Positions 18,438 through 26,521 of a DNA stretch of 64,000 nt are shown here, piece by piece. Made by a program: the position numbers and the translations under genes. Positions within the stretch are counted from its first letter, which is position 1. Each line of letters opens with the position of its first letter. This DNA comes from Pseudoramibacter alactolyticus (GTDB lineage Bacteria > Bacillota > Clostridia > Eubacteriales > Eubacteriaceae). The notes beneath the pieces are model-generated. The model worked only from the letters and a program-made list of their open reading frames with translations, had not been told where the DNA came from and did not search any database. The stretch lies in NCBI RefSeq assembly GCF_050908235.1, contig NZ_CP194340.1; one strand, written 5' to 3'.

Positions 18438-19195
18438 TATTTTCTCCCAATTCTTTCAATCATCCGGAAGATAAGGGCCTTCATTTTCTCCGTGTTTTCG
18501 GTCAGCACCTTCATCACCATTTCGTTTGTGACCGGCGGAATGTCCGGGTTGTCCTTAAGTCCGGCGTCGTAATCCGTCACCAAAGCGATATTGACCACCG
18601 GCAGATTTTTTTCCTGGCAGAGATAGGCCTCGGGATATTGGGTCATGTTCACGAGATCGCCGCCGATCGTCGCAAAAAATTTACTTTCCGCCTTGGTGGA
18701 GAAGCGCGGCCCGTTAATCACCACGGTGGTGCCGCCGTCGCGCATGGTGTGCCCCATGCGCGCCCCTTCTTCCAGAGCATACTGACGCAGCCTTTCGTCA
18801 TAGGGCTCGGCAGAACTCAAATGCTCAACTTTCGGGCTTTCATAAAAGGTGTCTTTGCGGCCGGCCGTCATATTGATGTACTGATCGGTGACGACAAAAT
18901 CGCCGGGCTTGTAATCTTCTCGCAACGAGCCGACACAATTCGCCGAGATCACCGCTTTAACGCCGAGCTGAGCCATCGCGTCCACATTGGCACGGTAATT
19001 CACTTCGGCGGGGCTATAGATATGCCCCTTGCCATGGCGCGGCATAAAGGCGACCTTCTTGCCGTTCACCTCCAAAAGGCTGACGGCCTCTGACGGTTTG
19101 CCATAGGGCGTGTCCGCGTCGACCCGGCGGTATTCATCACCAAGCTCATACAGTCCGGAACCGCCGAACACACCAATATCTGCTGAATAATACAT
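18437..19195 (-). CDS. mtnP: S-methyl-5'-thioadenosine phosphorylase
   Basis: 252 residues from the ATG at 19195, which has AAAGGAGA at the right distance; an in-frame extension upstream has no ribosome site. The enzyme phosphorolyses methylthioadenosine to adenine and methylthioribose 1-phosphate, the substrate of the next gene. Seen: FGGSGLYEL, FMPRHGKGH, ISANCVGSLRED, VINGPRFSTKAES and NMTQYPEAYL, all typical of MTA/purine phosphorylases. The operon order is mtnP-mtnA-isomerase-like; mtnK, mtnB, mtnC and mtnD are not present here. Confidence 0.95.
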   Translation of the reverse strand: MYYSADIGVFGGSGLYELGDEYRRVDADTPYGKPSEAVSLLEVNGKKVAFMPRHGKGHIYSPAEVNYRANVDAMAQLGVKAVISANCVGSLREDYKPGDFVVTDQYINMTAGRKDTFYESPKVEHLSSAEPYDERLRQYALEEGARMGHTMRDGGTTVVINGPRFSTKAESKFFATIGGDLVNMTQYPEAYLCQEKNLPVVNIALVTDYDAGLKDNPDIPPVTNEMVMKVLTENTEKMKALIFRMIERIGRK

Positions 19196-19216
19196 GTCGT
19201 TCTCCTTTTCTCTCTT

Positions 19217-19252
19217 TAAAAAACAACGGCGGCGACGTATAAGCGCCGCCGC
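19217..19252 (-). terminator. Terminator of the DUF2284 gene
   Basis: Minus strand: CGGCGGCG / CGCCGCCG stem with a 9-nt loop, then TTGTTTTTT. It lies between the DUF2284 stop and mtnP, so mtnP needs a separate promoter or read-through. Confidence 0.8.
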
Positions 19253-19277
19253 TGTTCGCTGCCATTTAACGACAAAA

Positions 19278-21197
19278 TTAATAATTCTTTTTCCTGCGCC
19301 AGGCGCCCTTTTCATACTGGTCACCTTCGCCGATATCGGCTTTAAAGCCCAGCCATTTATAGCGGGTGTCGTCATCCCCTTTCAGATCGTTGGGGTCCGC
19401 CGGCGCTTCAGAATCCGGTGCCTGCGCTGCCGATGCCGCCGGGGCTTCAGACGCGGCCGCTTCAGTGCTCGGCGCCGCCTCCGAAGGCTCCGGAATGTCT
19501 TCGCAAATCACGTCCTGGGCGGTTTCAAAAGCATCGTCTTCATAGGATTCGGCCGCCTCGTAATCCTCGACCGCTGGCTCTTCCGTTTCGGATACCACGG
19601 CCTGGGCAATGGCCAGTGCCGCCCCCAGCACATCCTGGGAGGCCTTTGGTTTGAGGCGTCCCTTTTTCCTCGCCGGCTTGGGCTTCGCCACACGGCGTAC
19701 TTTCCTGCGGACCTGCTGTTTTGGGGAAGATTTTTCCTCCGGCTGAGACACCGGTGAAACCGCCTCGGCAGCCGGCTCTGAGGTCTGCACCGCCGGCGCA
19801 GGTGCCGGTTGCGGCGGAGCCTGAGCCGGTATCGGCGGTTCCGGCGGCGCAGAATGGCTGCCCGGCGGATCGGACAACACCGTCGCACCCTCACTGCCCG
19901 GAGCCACATGCTCCTGATGCTGCCGTTTGGTCACAGCTCCCTGCAGGGTTTCCGCCAGCAGCTGCATCACCTGGGCATCTGAAGCCTCCGGCATGGCCTT
20001 GCGAATGGTGCGCTCGAGCTCCTGGCGAATCGTCGCCAGCCGGTCAAACTGGATGTTATTCCCCTGGCTCTCATCATCCGGCGCTGTGGCACAGGCTGGC
20101 TGGGGTGACGGTTCTTCCGATGCGGCGGCTTCTTCCGTCACGTTAAACTTGGGAATAGGCCGCTCGCGCATCAGGGCTTCCGCTTCCTCCACCGGCCGTT
20201 TAAAGCCGAGCCATTTGTATTTGGGCTCGCCGTTTTCATCCAATGCTTCGGCATTTTCTTCCACCGGCTGCGGTTTCAATGCCGCTTCCGGCGCGCTGGG
20301 CTGCGGCGACGGGGCGACGCGGTCGCCCTCGGGCTGCGCATCCGCCGCGTATTCCGGCGGCGGCCCGGGAAATTCAGCATCGCCCTGAGCCCAGGACCGG
20401 CTTTTCACAAAATCCCCGGAGCTCAGCGAATTGTCTTTAAAGCCCAGCCAGCTGCCGTGATCGCCTTGCACGGCTTCCTTGGCCGAAAGCTCCTGAGCCT
20501 GATGATCCAGCCAGCTGTCGAGCCGCTTGGCCTGGGGCGCGTCTTCTCCGCCTAAAATGGTCTGCCCCGCTTTGAGATAGCTCTTCTTCGCATCGGGAAA
20601 ATAACTTTTAAGCTGCTGCATCGGAATCTTTTCGTTGGTCATCACCCCCATCAGGCAGGCGATTTTTTCCGGCAGATGATTGTCGGACGGCCACGAAAGC
20701 AACATCCCCACTTCAAACTTCGCAATGGAATCCGCGTCGAGCCCCAGCGATTCCATCGAAAAGCGCATTAACTCCGAATGACGGCAGCGTTCGTGATTTT
20801 GCTTCGCACATTTGATCCCCGCCGCTTCGCAGATGTTGCAATTCCCGGGGCGCAGGGTCATCGCGTTGGAATAATCCTTCTCGATTTCGAGCAGGTCCCG
20901 CCAGCTTTCGGTGTTCATGCGCGCCTGCACCTCTTCGATATAGTTTTTCGTGCGCACCACCCCGGTAATGGTCTGCTTGTGCTCCTTGGGCACGGCGTAT
21001 TCCCGCCCGACGACATAAAGGTATTGGAATTGCTCGAGCAGCAGTTTCTCGTTAAAGCCAAACTCGGGGCAGGACCAGAATTTATTATATTTGGAACATC
21101 TCAGGCATTTCCCCCGGGCTTTGCGCAGGGAAAAATAATTCTCAATGATATCGTCCATCAAGAGCGGACCTGATGAAAATTTATGGGTGTATTCCAT
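19278..21197 (-). CDS. DUF2284 cysteine-rich protein with long disordered tail and WLGFK repeats
   Basis: 639 residues. Roughly residues 1-210 match the DUF2284 predicted metal-binding family: CLRC (31-34), WSCPEF (41-46), then CNIC (120-123), further Cys residues around 130-138 and C181. These are probably Fe-S or zinc ligands (family-level inference). The rest is low-complexity Pro/Ala/Glu-rich sequence with one basic patch (about residues 495-535) and contains WLGFK three times: about residues 250, 329 and 618, twice preceded by YK. Such a long repeated-peptide tail is not part of the usual family. It is transcribed alone from a good promoter and ends in a terminator. Confidence 0.8.
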   Translation of the reverse strand: MEYTHKFSSGPLLMDDIIENYFSLRKARGKCLRCSKYNKFWSCPEFGFNEKLLLEQFQYLYVVGREYAVPKEHKQTITGVVRTKNYIEEVQARMNTESWRDLLEIEKDYSNAMTLRPGNCNICEAAGIKCAKQNHERCRHSELMRFSMESLGLDADSIAKFEVGMLLSWPSDNHLPEKIACLMGVMTNEKIPMQQLKSYFPDAKKSYLKAGQTILGGEDAPQAKRLDSWLDHQAQELSAKEAVQGDHGSWLGFKDNSLSSGDFVKSRSWAQGDAEFPGPPPEYAADAQPEGDRVAPSPQPSAPEAALKPQPVEENAEALDENGEPKYKWLGFKRPVEEAEALMRERPIPKFNVTEEAAASEEPSPQPACATAPDDESQGNNIQFDRLATIRQELERTIRKAMPEASDAQVMQLLAETLQGAVTKRQHQEHVAPGSEGATVLSDPPGSHSAPPEPPIPAQAPPQPAPAPAVQTSEPAAEAVSPVSQPEEKSSPKQQVRRKVRRVAKPKPARKKGRLKPKASQDVLGAALAIAQAVVSETEEPAVEDYEAAESYEDDAFETAQDVICEDIPEPSEAAPSTEAAASEAPAASAAQAPDSEAPADPNDLKGDDDTRYKWLGFKADIGEGDQYEKGAWRRKKNY

Positions 21198-21284
21198 GGA
21201 CTCACCTCTGGAATAGTCGGCCGCAGCCGCATTCAGCGTTCTTTGATGACGGAGCGATTTTATCGCCCACTTTAACCAACTTAT

Positions 21285-21313
21285 ATTATAGTGAATTGTG
21301 CGCCCGGACTCAA
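21285..21313 (-). promoter_or_regulatory. Predicted sigma-A promoter of the DUF2284 gene
   Basis: Minus strand TTGAGT, 17-bp spacer, perfect TATAAT, about 88 bp upstream of the start codon. Confidence 0.7.
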
Positions 21314-21507
21314 CACAAGATTTTGTTCTTTAAGGGTAAGTTTTACGCGTGCTCCGTTCGCTTTTACAATTATAACTTTTCTTGACGCGGATCACATCCC
21401 CTTGCCGCATTTTTCCCGATCCGAACGGGCCCGGACGCGCGTTTGGGAGAGCTCGCATTATACGCGTAAAAAATGCAAATTTTATCTGAATTTCGATCCG
21501 TTTCAGG

Positions 21508-21513
21508 TATAAT
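21508..21513 (+). promoter_or_regulatory. Candidate -10 element of the NifU-like/GGGtGRT operon
   Basis: TATAAT about 60 bp upstream of the ATG at 21574; the -35 region is poor. Nothing else was recognised in 21314-21500. Confidence 0.4.
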
Positions 21514-21573
21514 AAAGACGATGTTTTAACATCCATTGCACACTGCACTAAGAAGCTGAAAGGAGTCTTGTGA

Positions 21574-22266
21574 ATGGAATATTCTATTGAAGTCAAAAAC
21601 ATGTGTCCCGTCGCCAGCAACGGCAACCACGGACCCGCGCCCATCCCCGAAGAGGGCCAATGGGTTCGGGCGAAAGAAATTAAAGATATTGCTGGCCTGA
21701 CCCACGGGATCGGCTGGTGCGCCCCCCAGCAGGGCTGCTGTAAATTAACGCTGAACGTGAAGGAAGGCGTGATTCAGGAGGCGCTGGTCGAAACCATCGG
21801 CTGCTCCGGCATGACGCACTCCGCCGCGATGGCCTCCGAAATTCTGCCGGGCAAGACCATTCTGGAAGCCCTGAACACAGACCTCGTCTGCGACGCGATC
21901 AACACGGCGATGCGCGAACTCTTCCTGCAGATCGTCTACGGCCGCACCCAGACCGCCTTCTCAGAAAACGGCATGCCCGTCGGCGCCGGCCTCGAAGACC
22001 TCGGCAAGGGGCTGCGCTCCCAGGTAGGCACGATGTACGGCACGCTTCCCAAGGGGCCCCGCTATCTCGAAATGGCCGAAGGCTATGTCACCCGTCTCGC
22101 GCTTAACGACCGCGACGAAATTGTCGGCTATGCCTACATCAATCTGGGCGTGATGATGGCGGCGATTAAAAAAGGCGTCGATGCCAACGAAGCCCTCAAG
22201 CAGGCTTCGGGCCAGTATGGTCAGTTTGACAATGCTGCGAAAACCATCGACCCGCGGGAAGCGTAA
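21574..22266 (+). CDS. Iron-sulfur cluster scaffold-like protein (NifU N-terminal type)
   Basis: 230 residues. It belongs to the NifU/IscU-like group that accompanies the GGGtGRT protein in anaerobes. Seen: Cys in CAPQQGCC near residues 50-57 and GCSGMTHSAAMASEI near 85, the type of Cys-bearing motifs used to hold an Fe-S cluster, plus a C-terminal segment on Leu/Val-rich helices. The exact role of the family is not established; Fe-S assembly or storage is inferred from the domain. Ribosome site AAAGGAG is nine bases from the ATG. Eleven bases separate its stop from the GGGtGRT gene. Confidence 0.85.
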   Translation: MEYSIEVKNMCPVASNGNHGPAPIPEEGQWVRAKEIKDIAGLTHGIGWCAPQQGCCKLTLNVKEGVIQEALVETIGCSGMTHSAAMASEILPGKTILEALNTDLVCDAINTAMRELFLQIVYGRTQTAFSENGMPVGAGLEDLGKGLRSQVGTMYGTLPKGPRYLEMAEGYVTRLALNDRDEIVGYAYINLGVMMAAIKKGVDANEALKQASGQYGQFDNAAKTIDPREA

Positions 22267-22277
22267 GGAGGCACAAC

Positions 22278-23276
22278 ATGGCTTTATTTGAAAGTTACGA
22301 AAGAAGAATCGACAAAATCAACCAAGTGCTCGCGGATAACGGCATTGCTTCCCTGGAGGATGCCAAGAAAATCTGCAACGATAAGGGCGTCGATGTCGCC
22401 GGCATTGTCCGCGGCATCCAGACCATCTGTTTCGACAATGCCTGTTGGGCCTACACGATGGGCGCGGCGCTGGCCTTTAAACGCGGGGTGACCACCGCCG
22501 AGGAAGCCGCCGCCGTGATCGGCGAAGGGCTGCAGGCCTTCACCATTCCCGGCTCCGTCGCCGAACAGCGCAGGGTCGGCCTGGGCCACGGCAATCTGGG
22601 CGCCATGCTTTTAAACGAAGACACCGAATGCTTCGCCTTCCTCGCCGGGCACGAGTCCTTCGCCGCAGCAGAAGGGGCCATCGGCATCGCTCGCTCGGCC
22701 AACAAAGTCCGTCAAAAACCTCTGCGCGTCATCCTAAACGGCCTGGGCAAAGATGCAGCGCTCATCATCTCCCGCATCAACGGCTTTACCTATGTGAAGA
22801 CAGACTACGATTACTTCACCGGCGAGCTGCATGAAGTTGCCCGCACGGCCTATTCCGACGGGGAACGCGCCGCCGTCAACTGCTACGGTGCCAACGACGT
22901 GCGTGAAGGCGTCGCCATCATGCACAAAGAGGGTGTGGATGTCTCCATCACCGGCAACTCCACCAACCCGACCCGCTTCCAGCACCCGGTGGCCGGCACT
23001 TATAAAAAGGAATGCCTCGAACAGGGCAAGCGATACTTCTCGGTCGCTTCCGGCGGCGGCACCGGCCGGACCCTCCATCCGGACAACATGGCCGCCGGCC
23101 CCGCGTCCTACGGCATGACCGACACCATGGGCCGCATGCACTCCGACGCGCAGTTTGCCGGCTCGTCCTCCGTGCCGGCCCACGTCGAAATGATGGGCCT
23201 GATCGGCATGGGCAACAACCCGATGGTCGGCGCCACCGTAGCCGTGGCGGTTGCCGTCGAAGAAGCGCAGAAATAA
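22278..23276 (+). CDS. GGGtGRT family protein
   Basis: 332 residues. The protein carries the family-defining ASGGGTGRTLHPDN stretch near residue 254 and conserved Gly/Ala-rich surroundings (GLGHGNLGAMLL, SITGNSTNPTRFQHPVAG). The family is of unknown function and is found next to the NifU-like scaffold protein, as here, which suggests a joint role. GGAGG lies just before the ATG at 22278. Two hairpins with T runs end the operon. Confidence 0.9.
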   Translation: MALFESYERRIDKINQVLADNGIASLEDAKKICNDKGVDVAGIVRGIQTICFDNACWAYTMGAALAFKRGVTTAEEAAAVIGEGLQAFTIPGSVAEQRRVGLGHGNLGAMLLNEDTECFAFLAGHESFAAAEGAIGIARSANKVRQKPLRVILNGLGKDAALIISRINGFTYVKTDYDYFTGELHEVARTAYSDGERAAVNCYGANDVREGVAIMHKEGVDVSITGNSTNPTRFQHPVAGTYKKECLEQGKRYFSVASGGGTGRTLHPDNMAAGPASYGMTDTMGRMHSDAQFAGSSSVPAHVEMMGLIGMGNNPMVGATVAVAVAVEEAQK

Positions 23277-23290
23277 ATCAAAGTTCTCGG

Positions 23291-23349
23291 CCGGAATCTC
23301 TGATTCCGGCTTTCTTAACGGCGCCGTTTTCGGCGTCTTTTTTGTTTTT
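23291..23349 (+). terminator. Tandem terminators of the GGGtGRT operon
   Basis: First hairpin CCGGAATC / GATTCCGG followed by CTTTCTT; second GGCGCCG / CGGCGTC with TTTT loop followed by T6 and more T. The remaining 90 bp up to 23440 hold no gene. Confidence 0.8.
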
Positions 23350-23440
23350 CTTTTCCTCCCAATAAAAAACGCCCTTTGGGAGCAACAAGCTTTTTATTAC
23401 TTTGCCTGTCATCCCCCGAAGGGAGCTTTTCATATTTTCT

Positions 23441-24181
23441 TCATATGTCGAATCGCTCATCCTGTCCGTTTGAGCGGACGCAACACCCTAAAAAAATACA
23501 GGCAGACAACAAGACTAAACAGCCTGCCTGATTGACCGTCACCCACGGGCGATGGGCATAGCCTCTCAGATAATCCAACAGAAATTTTAATACCGCGTAT
23601 GCGCCGACCGTTAACGTCGGAGCGGGCGCCTTACTGTGAGCCATTCGCCGATCCAAAACCATAAACAATGCCAGAAAAGAGAGTGCCTCAACTGCCTGTA
23701 TCGGAAACAGCCAATCTGTCACCGGCTTCCCTGCGTCCATATAGCGGATTTTCCCCGGTCCGCCATACGCGATGCCGCGGCAGCATCCGGCGAACAGACA
23801 CCCAAATTTCGACAGGCCATATAACAGACCGAGGGATACCGCATACAGCTCGAAGGACTGGTCCCGTTTTTCAGGAACGATCATCGTAAAAATAACAGTT
23901 CCCAACAGCATGCCCATCGCCCCGCCAAGTCCGGTAAAACCGGCTTCTGAAAAAGAGAGCGCCTTTCCTTCCGCCGTCGCCTCCAGGAAGGCGAACAATT
24001 TTCCCCCATATAAAACACAGCCAAGATTCAGCAAAAGCGAATAGCCGGTTTGCCTCCGGACCATCCCCAAACGGCCGGCTTTGAAGAAAACATATGCGCC
24101 CCAGAAACAAAAGGCCGTCAACAGGCAAATCGCGTAGGGAGCCACAAACCAGTGCCGGATCTGAATACTCACAGCCGCCAC
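23441..24181 (-). CDS. Prolipoprotein diacylglyceryl transferase-like membrane protein
   Basis: 246 residues with about seven hydrophobic segments. It resembles the Lgt fold, but the signature region reads KFGCLFAGCCRGIAYGGPG with PIQAVEAL later, the GCxxxGCCxG variant of Lgt paralogues rather than the GRIGNFxNxE of housekeeping Lgt. It is thus unlikely to be the cell's main lipoprotein lipidating enzyme; its own reaction is unknown. The start is GTG at 24181, 3 bp after the preceding gene; GTG 24172 is an alternative with AAGGGTGG upstream. It is the last gene of a three-gene operon. Confidence 0.75.
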   Translation of the reverse strand: MAAVSIQIRHWFVAPYAICLLTAFCFWGAYVFFKAGRLGMVRRQTGYSLLLNLGCVLYGGKLFAFLEATAEGKALSFSEAGFTGLGGAMGMLLGTVIFTMIVPEKRDQSFELYAVSLGLLYGLSKFGCLFAGCCRGIAYGGPGKIRYMDAGKPVTDWLFPIQAVEALSFLALFMVLDRRMAHSKAPAPTLTVGAYAVLKFLLDYLRGYAHRPWVTVNQAGCLVLLSACIFLGCCVRSNGQDERFDI

Positions 24182-24184
24182 CCT

Positions 24185-24556
24185 TTATCCCATCTGCGAG
24201 AACATTTTTAAAGCGCCGCCACAGGAGACGATCGTAACGGCCAAAGTCAGCAGCGCCATGGCATACAAAATCACCATCAGCCACATCAGAACTTTGCCGA
24301 AGAGATTGGCCGGATAGCGCACCCGGACATAAATGATCACCGCAAGACCGGTTATCCCCGCCAATGTGCTTGCCGCATCCAGGCGTGACACAAGCTGCGT
24401 ATAGAATAAATCAGAAGCAGACCAAAACAATCTGGGAAGACGCTGCAGCATCACCGCAAAAACATCCAGCAAAACAGCCCCCACACACAGGTGGTTTGCC
24501 CGTTTGTCCTCGGCTGTGTCGTGACGGTTTTTTTGTTCGTTTTGATTCATTGCCAT
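24185..24556 (-). CDS. Hypothetical membrane protein
   Basis: 123 residues from ATG 24556, which overlaps the stop of the small upstream gene (TAATG) and has AAGGAG eleven bases upstream. A charged, Asn/Gln-rich N-terminus of about 25 residues is followed by hydrophobic segments around residues 28-45, 65-80 and 90-115. No family was recognised. It is sandwiched between a Cys-containing small protein and the Lgt-like protein, with both junctions tight, so the three are probably one functional unit. Confidence 0.65.
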   Translation of the reverse strand: MAMNQNEQKNRHDTAEDKRANHLCVGAVLLDVFAVMLQRLPRLFWSASDLFYTQLVSRLDAASTLAGITGLAVIIYVRVRYPANLFGKVLMWLMVILYAMALLTLAVTIVSCGGALKMFSQMG

Positions 24557-24690
24557 TATGGTTTTTTCTCCTTGCAATCCACCGCTGTGATCAACTCGCC
24601 CGCCTTCGGGCAAACAAAAAAATCATTTTTCATCGATTCAGCGCCATCTCCGCGAAGGGCCCACTTCAAAAAGCAAGGAACAAAAGGCAT
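24556..24690 (-). CDS. Small Cys-containing protein (44 residues)
   Basis: A 44-codon reading frame starting at ATG 24690, five bases after GGGGGG, and ending TAA inside a TAATG overlap with the following membrane protein. The C-terminal 25 residues begin MKNDFFVCPKAG and carry a second Cys (ITAVDC), a spacing like half a zinc ribbon. The ribosome site of the next gene lies within its last codons. An internal ATG (24633) could give a 25-residue form. The coupling to a neighbour and a ribosome site argue that it is translated; the function is unknown. Confidence 0.55.
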   Translation of the reverse strand: MPFVPCFLKWALRGDGAESMKNDFFVCPKAGELITAVDCKEKKP

Positions 24691-24752
24691 TCAAGCCCCC
24701 CTTCTCTTTCGCACGTCAGCTTTCCTACGGCCGGCTGGATTCTGTTTTTGTC

Positions 24753-24781
24753 AGTATACCATTATTCAAAAATCTTAACAA
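24753..24781 (-). promoter_or_regulatory. Predicted promoter of the small protein/membrane protein/Lgt-like operon
   Basis: Minus strand TTGTTA, 17-bp spacer, TATACT; start of transcription would be about 55 bp before the 44-codon gene. The stretch 24782-24918 shows no gene. Confidence 0.55.
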
Positions 24782-24918
24782 CTGATTTTTATCTCCCGGC
24801 ACCCTCTGCATCGCCGCGGCGTTTTGCAGGGCTTCTTTTTAAAACCGAGGCGCCATCCCCGTCGGCTTCAGCACGCCCGCGTATCGGCCCCGGCGCCGGG
24901 GCCTTAAACCCGGCCATT

Positions 24919-24955
24919 AAAAGCGCCCGAAGGGATGATCCCTTCGGGCGCTTTT
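24919..24955. terminator. Bidirectional terminator after the radical SAM gene
   Basis: AAAAGCGCCCGAAGGG pairs with CCCTTCGGGCGCTTTT around a 5-nt loop, with T runs at both ends. Confidence 0.85.
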
Positions 24956-25020
24956 GCCGTCGGCCGCCGACTCCGAAGCATTGACAAAAATCCGACCCGC
25001 GACCTGCTTTTATCCACCGC

Positions 25021-26388
25021 TCAACATGCCGGATGAAAATGCCTTAGCCGGTAATATACGCTTGACTTAGCCACCTTTGACGCTGCGTGCGCGCCGAAGG
25101 CCCCGAGCCTGGCCAGCACCGCCAGGCCGAACCGGCGAAAGCTATACGCATTCCCGAAAAGTTTTCCGATTTCCCCGCAAGACTTGAAATCATAAAACAT
25201 CTTCGAAACCTGATAAAAAGCTTCCTGCAATGCCCACGGCGTCTCGTGCTTCGGCAAAAAAGTCACATTCATCATGTCGTAATCGCTCCAGCTTTGACTG
25301 ATCAGCCGTCCTTCCCGCCGAAACTGCTCATAAACCGGCGTCCCCGGATAGGGCGTCAGAATCGCGGGCTGAAGCTGATAAGCCCGTATATCCTTTGCAA
25401 ATTGCACCCCGGCCTGCATATCCGCCAGCGTATCCTCGTCAAGCCCCAGGACGAGACTGACGATCAGGCGGATCCGGTGTCTTGCGCAGGCCGCTGCTGC
25501 CCTTCGGATATTTTCAATGCTCTGCCCCTTGTGAATCCGGTCCAGCGCCTTTTGATTCAGCGATTCGATGCCGATCAGCACCCGTGTCAAATGCGCGTCG
25601 TGCAGCAGCGTCAAAAGTTCTTCATCCTCCGCCAGGTCGGTCCGCCCGAAAAAGAAACTTTCCCGGAAAGTGAGCCCTTCCCGGATCATGCGCCGGCAGA
25701 TTTCCTTAGCCCGCTCCTTATCCGCCGTGAAATTATCGTCCTCAAAGTTCATATAGCGAAATCCCATTCGTTTGTACATGCGGATCTCCGCCATCACATT
25801 ATCGATGCTCCGCCTGCGGTAAGGAGCGAACATGCGCGACGTCGTGCAGAACGTGCATCGAAAAGGACAGCCGCGGCTCGAAATCACATTGGCCGCTTCA
25901 CAGGGTGTCCTCAAAATGCTGTAATCCGGAAAGGGCACCGCGTCCAGATCTTCAATCGGAATGCCCTGCACCAACCGCTCGGTCCGGCGCCCTTCCACCA
26001 CATCCAATATGACCTTTTCGCCTTCGCCGACAATCACCTGATCCGCATGCTGCAAAGCTTCTTCCGGAAGCGCCGTCGGATGCATGCCGCCCAGGATTAC
26101 CCTCGCCCGCGTCCTCCGGTGAATTTGATCGGCAAGCGCATATCCGCGGGGGGCGGTGGATGTCATCAGAGAAAAGCAGAAAACGTCCGTATCCTTCAGC
26201 AGCCGTCTGAACGGAACCCGCCCGTTTAATTCTTCATACACCGCCACATTGTGTCCCGCGTGCTTCAAAATGCCGCCCAGAATCAACGGCCCGGTGATGG
26301 CATTGCTCTGCCCGTAAATCTTTCCGCCCCACCGATAAGCCGGCATTCTTCGCAAGGCCGTCGTCGGAGTAATAAATACAATTTTCAT
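25021..26388 (-). CDS. B12-binding domain radical SAM protein
   Basis: 455 residues from ATG 26388, which has GGGGGGA five bases upstream. Residues 1-150 form a cobalamin-binding-like Rossmann domain (MKIVFITPTT, AGHNVAVYEE, VILGGMHPTALPEEAL, VIVGEGE). The radical SAM core follows with GCPFRCTFC near residue 174 (CxxxCxxC) and FEDDNFTADKERA. The family includes hopanoid/lipid and antibiotic methylases as well as oxidoreductases, so the reaction cannot be fixed. The C-terminal 60 residues are basic and unusual. It is divergent from a TetR regulator with a shared promoter region, so inducible expression is likely. Confidence 0.88.
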   Translation of the reverse strand: MKIVFITPTTALRRMPAYRWGGKIYGQSNAITGPLILGGILKHAGHNVAVYEELNGRVPFRRLLKDTDVFCFSLMTSTAPRGYALADQIHRRTRARVILGGMHPTALPEEALQHADQVIVGEGEKVILDVVEGRRTERLVQGIPIEDLDAVPFPDYSILRTPCEAANVISSRGCPFRCTFCTTSRMFAPYRRRSIDNVMAEIRMYKRMGFRYMNFEDDNFTADKERAKEICRRMIREGLTFRESFFFGRTDLAEDEELLTLLHDAHLTRVLIGIESLNQKALDRIHKGQSIENIRRAAAACARHRIRLIVSLVLGLDEDTLADMQAGVQFAKDIRAYQLQPAILTPYPGTPVYEQFRREGRLISQSWSDYDMMNVTFLPKHETPWALQEAFYQVSKMFYDFKSCGEIGKLFGNAYSFRRFGLAVLARLGAFGAHAASKVAKSSVYYRLRHFHPAC

Positions 26389-26424
26389 TTTTATCCCCCC
26401 ACAGGAACTGTTTTGCGCATACAC

Positions 26425-26453
26425 TTGTATTAATTACATTATAGCTGTATAAT
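26425..26453 (+). promoter_or_regulatory. Predicted promoter of the TetR gene
   Basis: TTGTAT, 17-bp spacer, TATAAT. The -10 is the right arm of a palindrome shared with the opposing promoter. Confidence 0.6.
26438..26453. promoter_or_regulatory. Palindrome ATTATA-GCTG-TATAAT, candidate TetR operator
   Basis: Perfect 6-bp inverted repeat around GCTG. Each arm is the -10 box of one divergent promoter, so a bound dimer would block both. Confidence 0.5.
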
Positions 26454-26465
26454 TTTTTAAAACAA
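26438..26465 (-). promoter_or_regulatory. Predicted promoter of the radical SAM gene
   Basis: Minus strand TTGTTT, 16-bp spacer, TATAAT, about 45 bp upstream of the ATG at 26388. Confidence 0.6.
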
Positions 26466-26521
26466 GGAACAGTATTGTTGCCAATGTATCGTTATGATGA
26501 CAGAAAGGAAGATTTTGTACG

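Noticed and set aside
24364..24984. Plus-strand frame of 206 codons across 24.4-25.0 kb
   Set aside because: Passes through the bidirectional terminator at 24919-24955 and opposes a well-supported minus-strand operon; no ribosome site.
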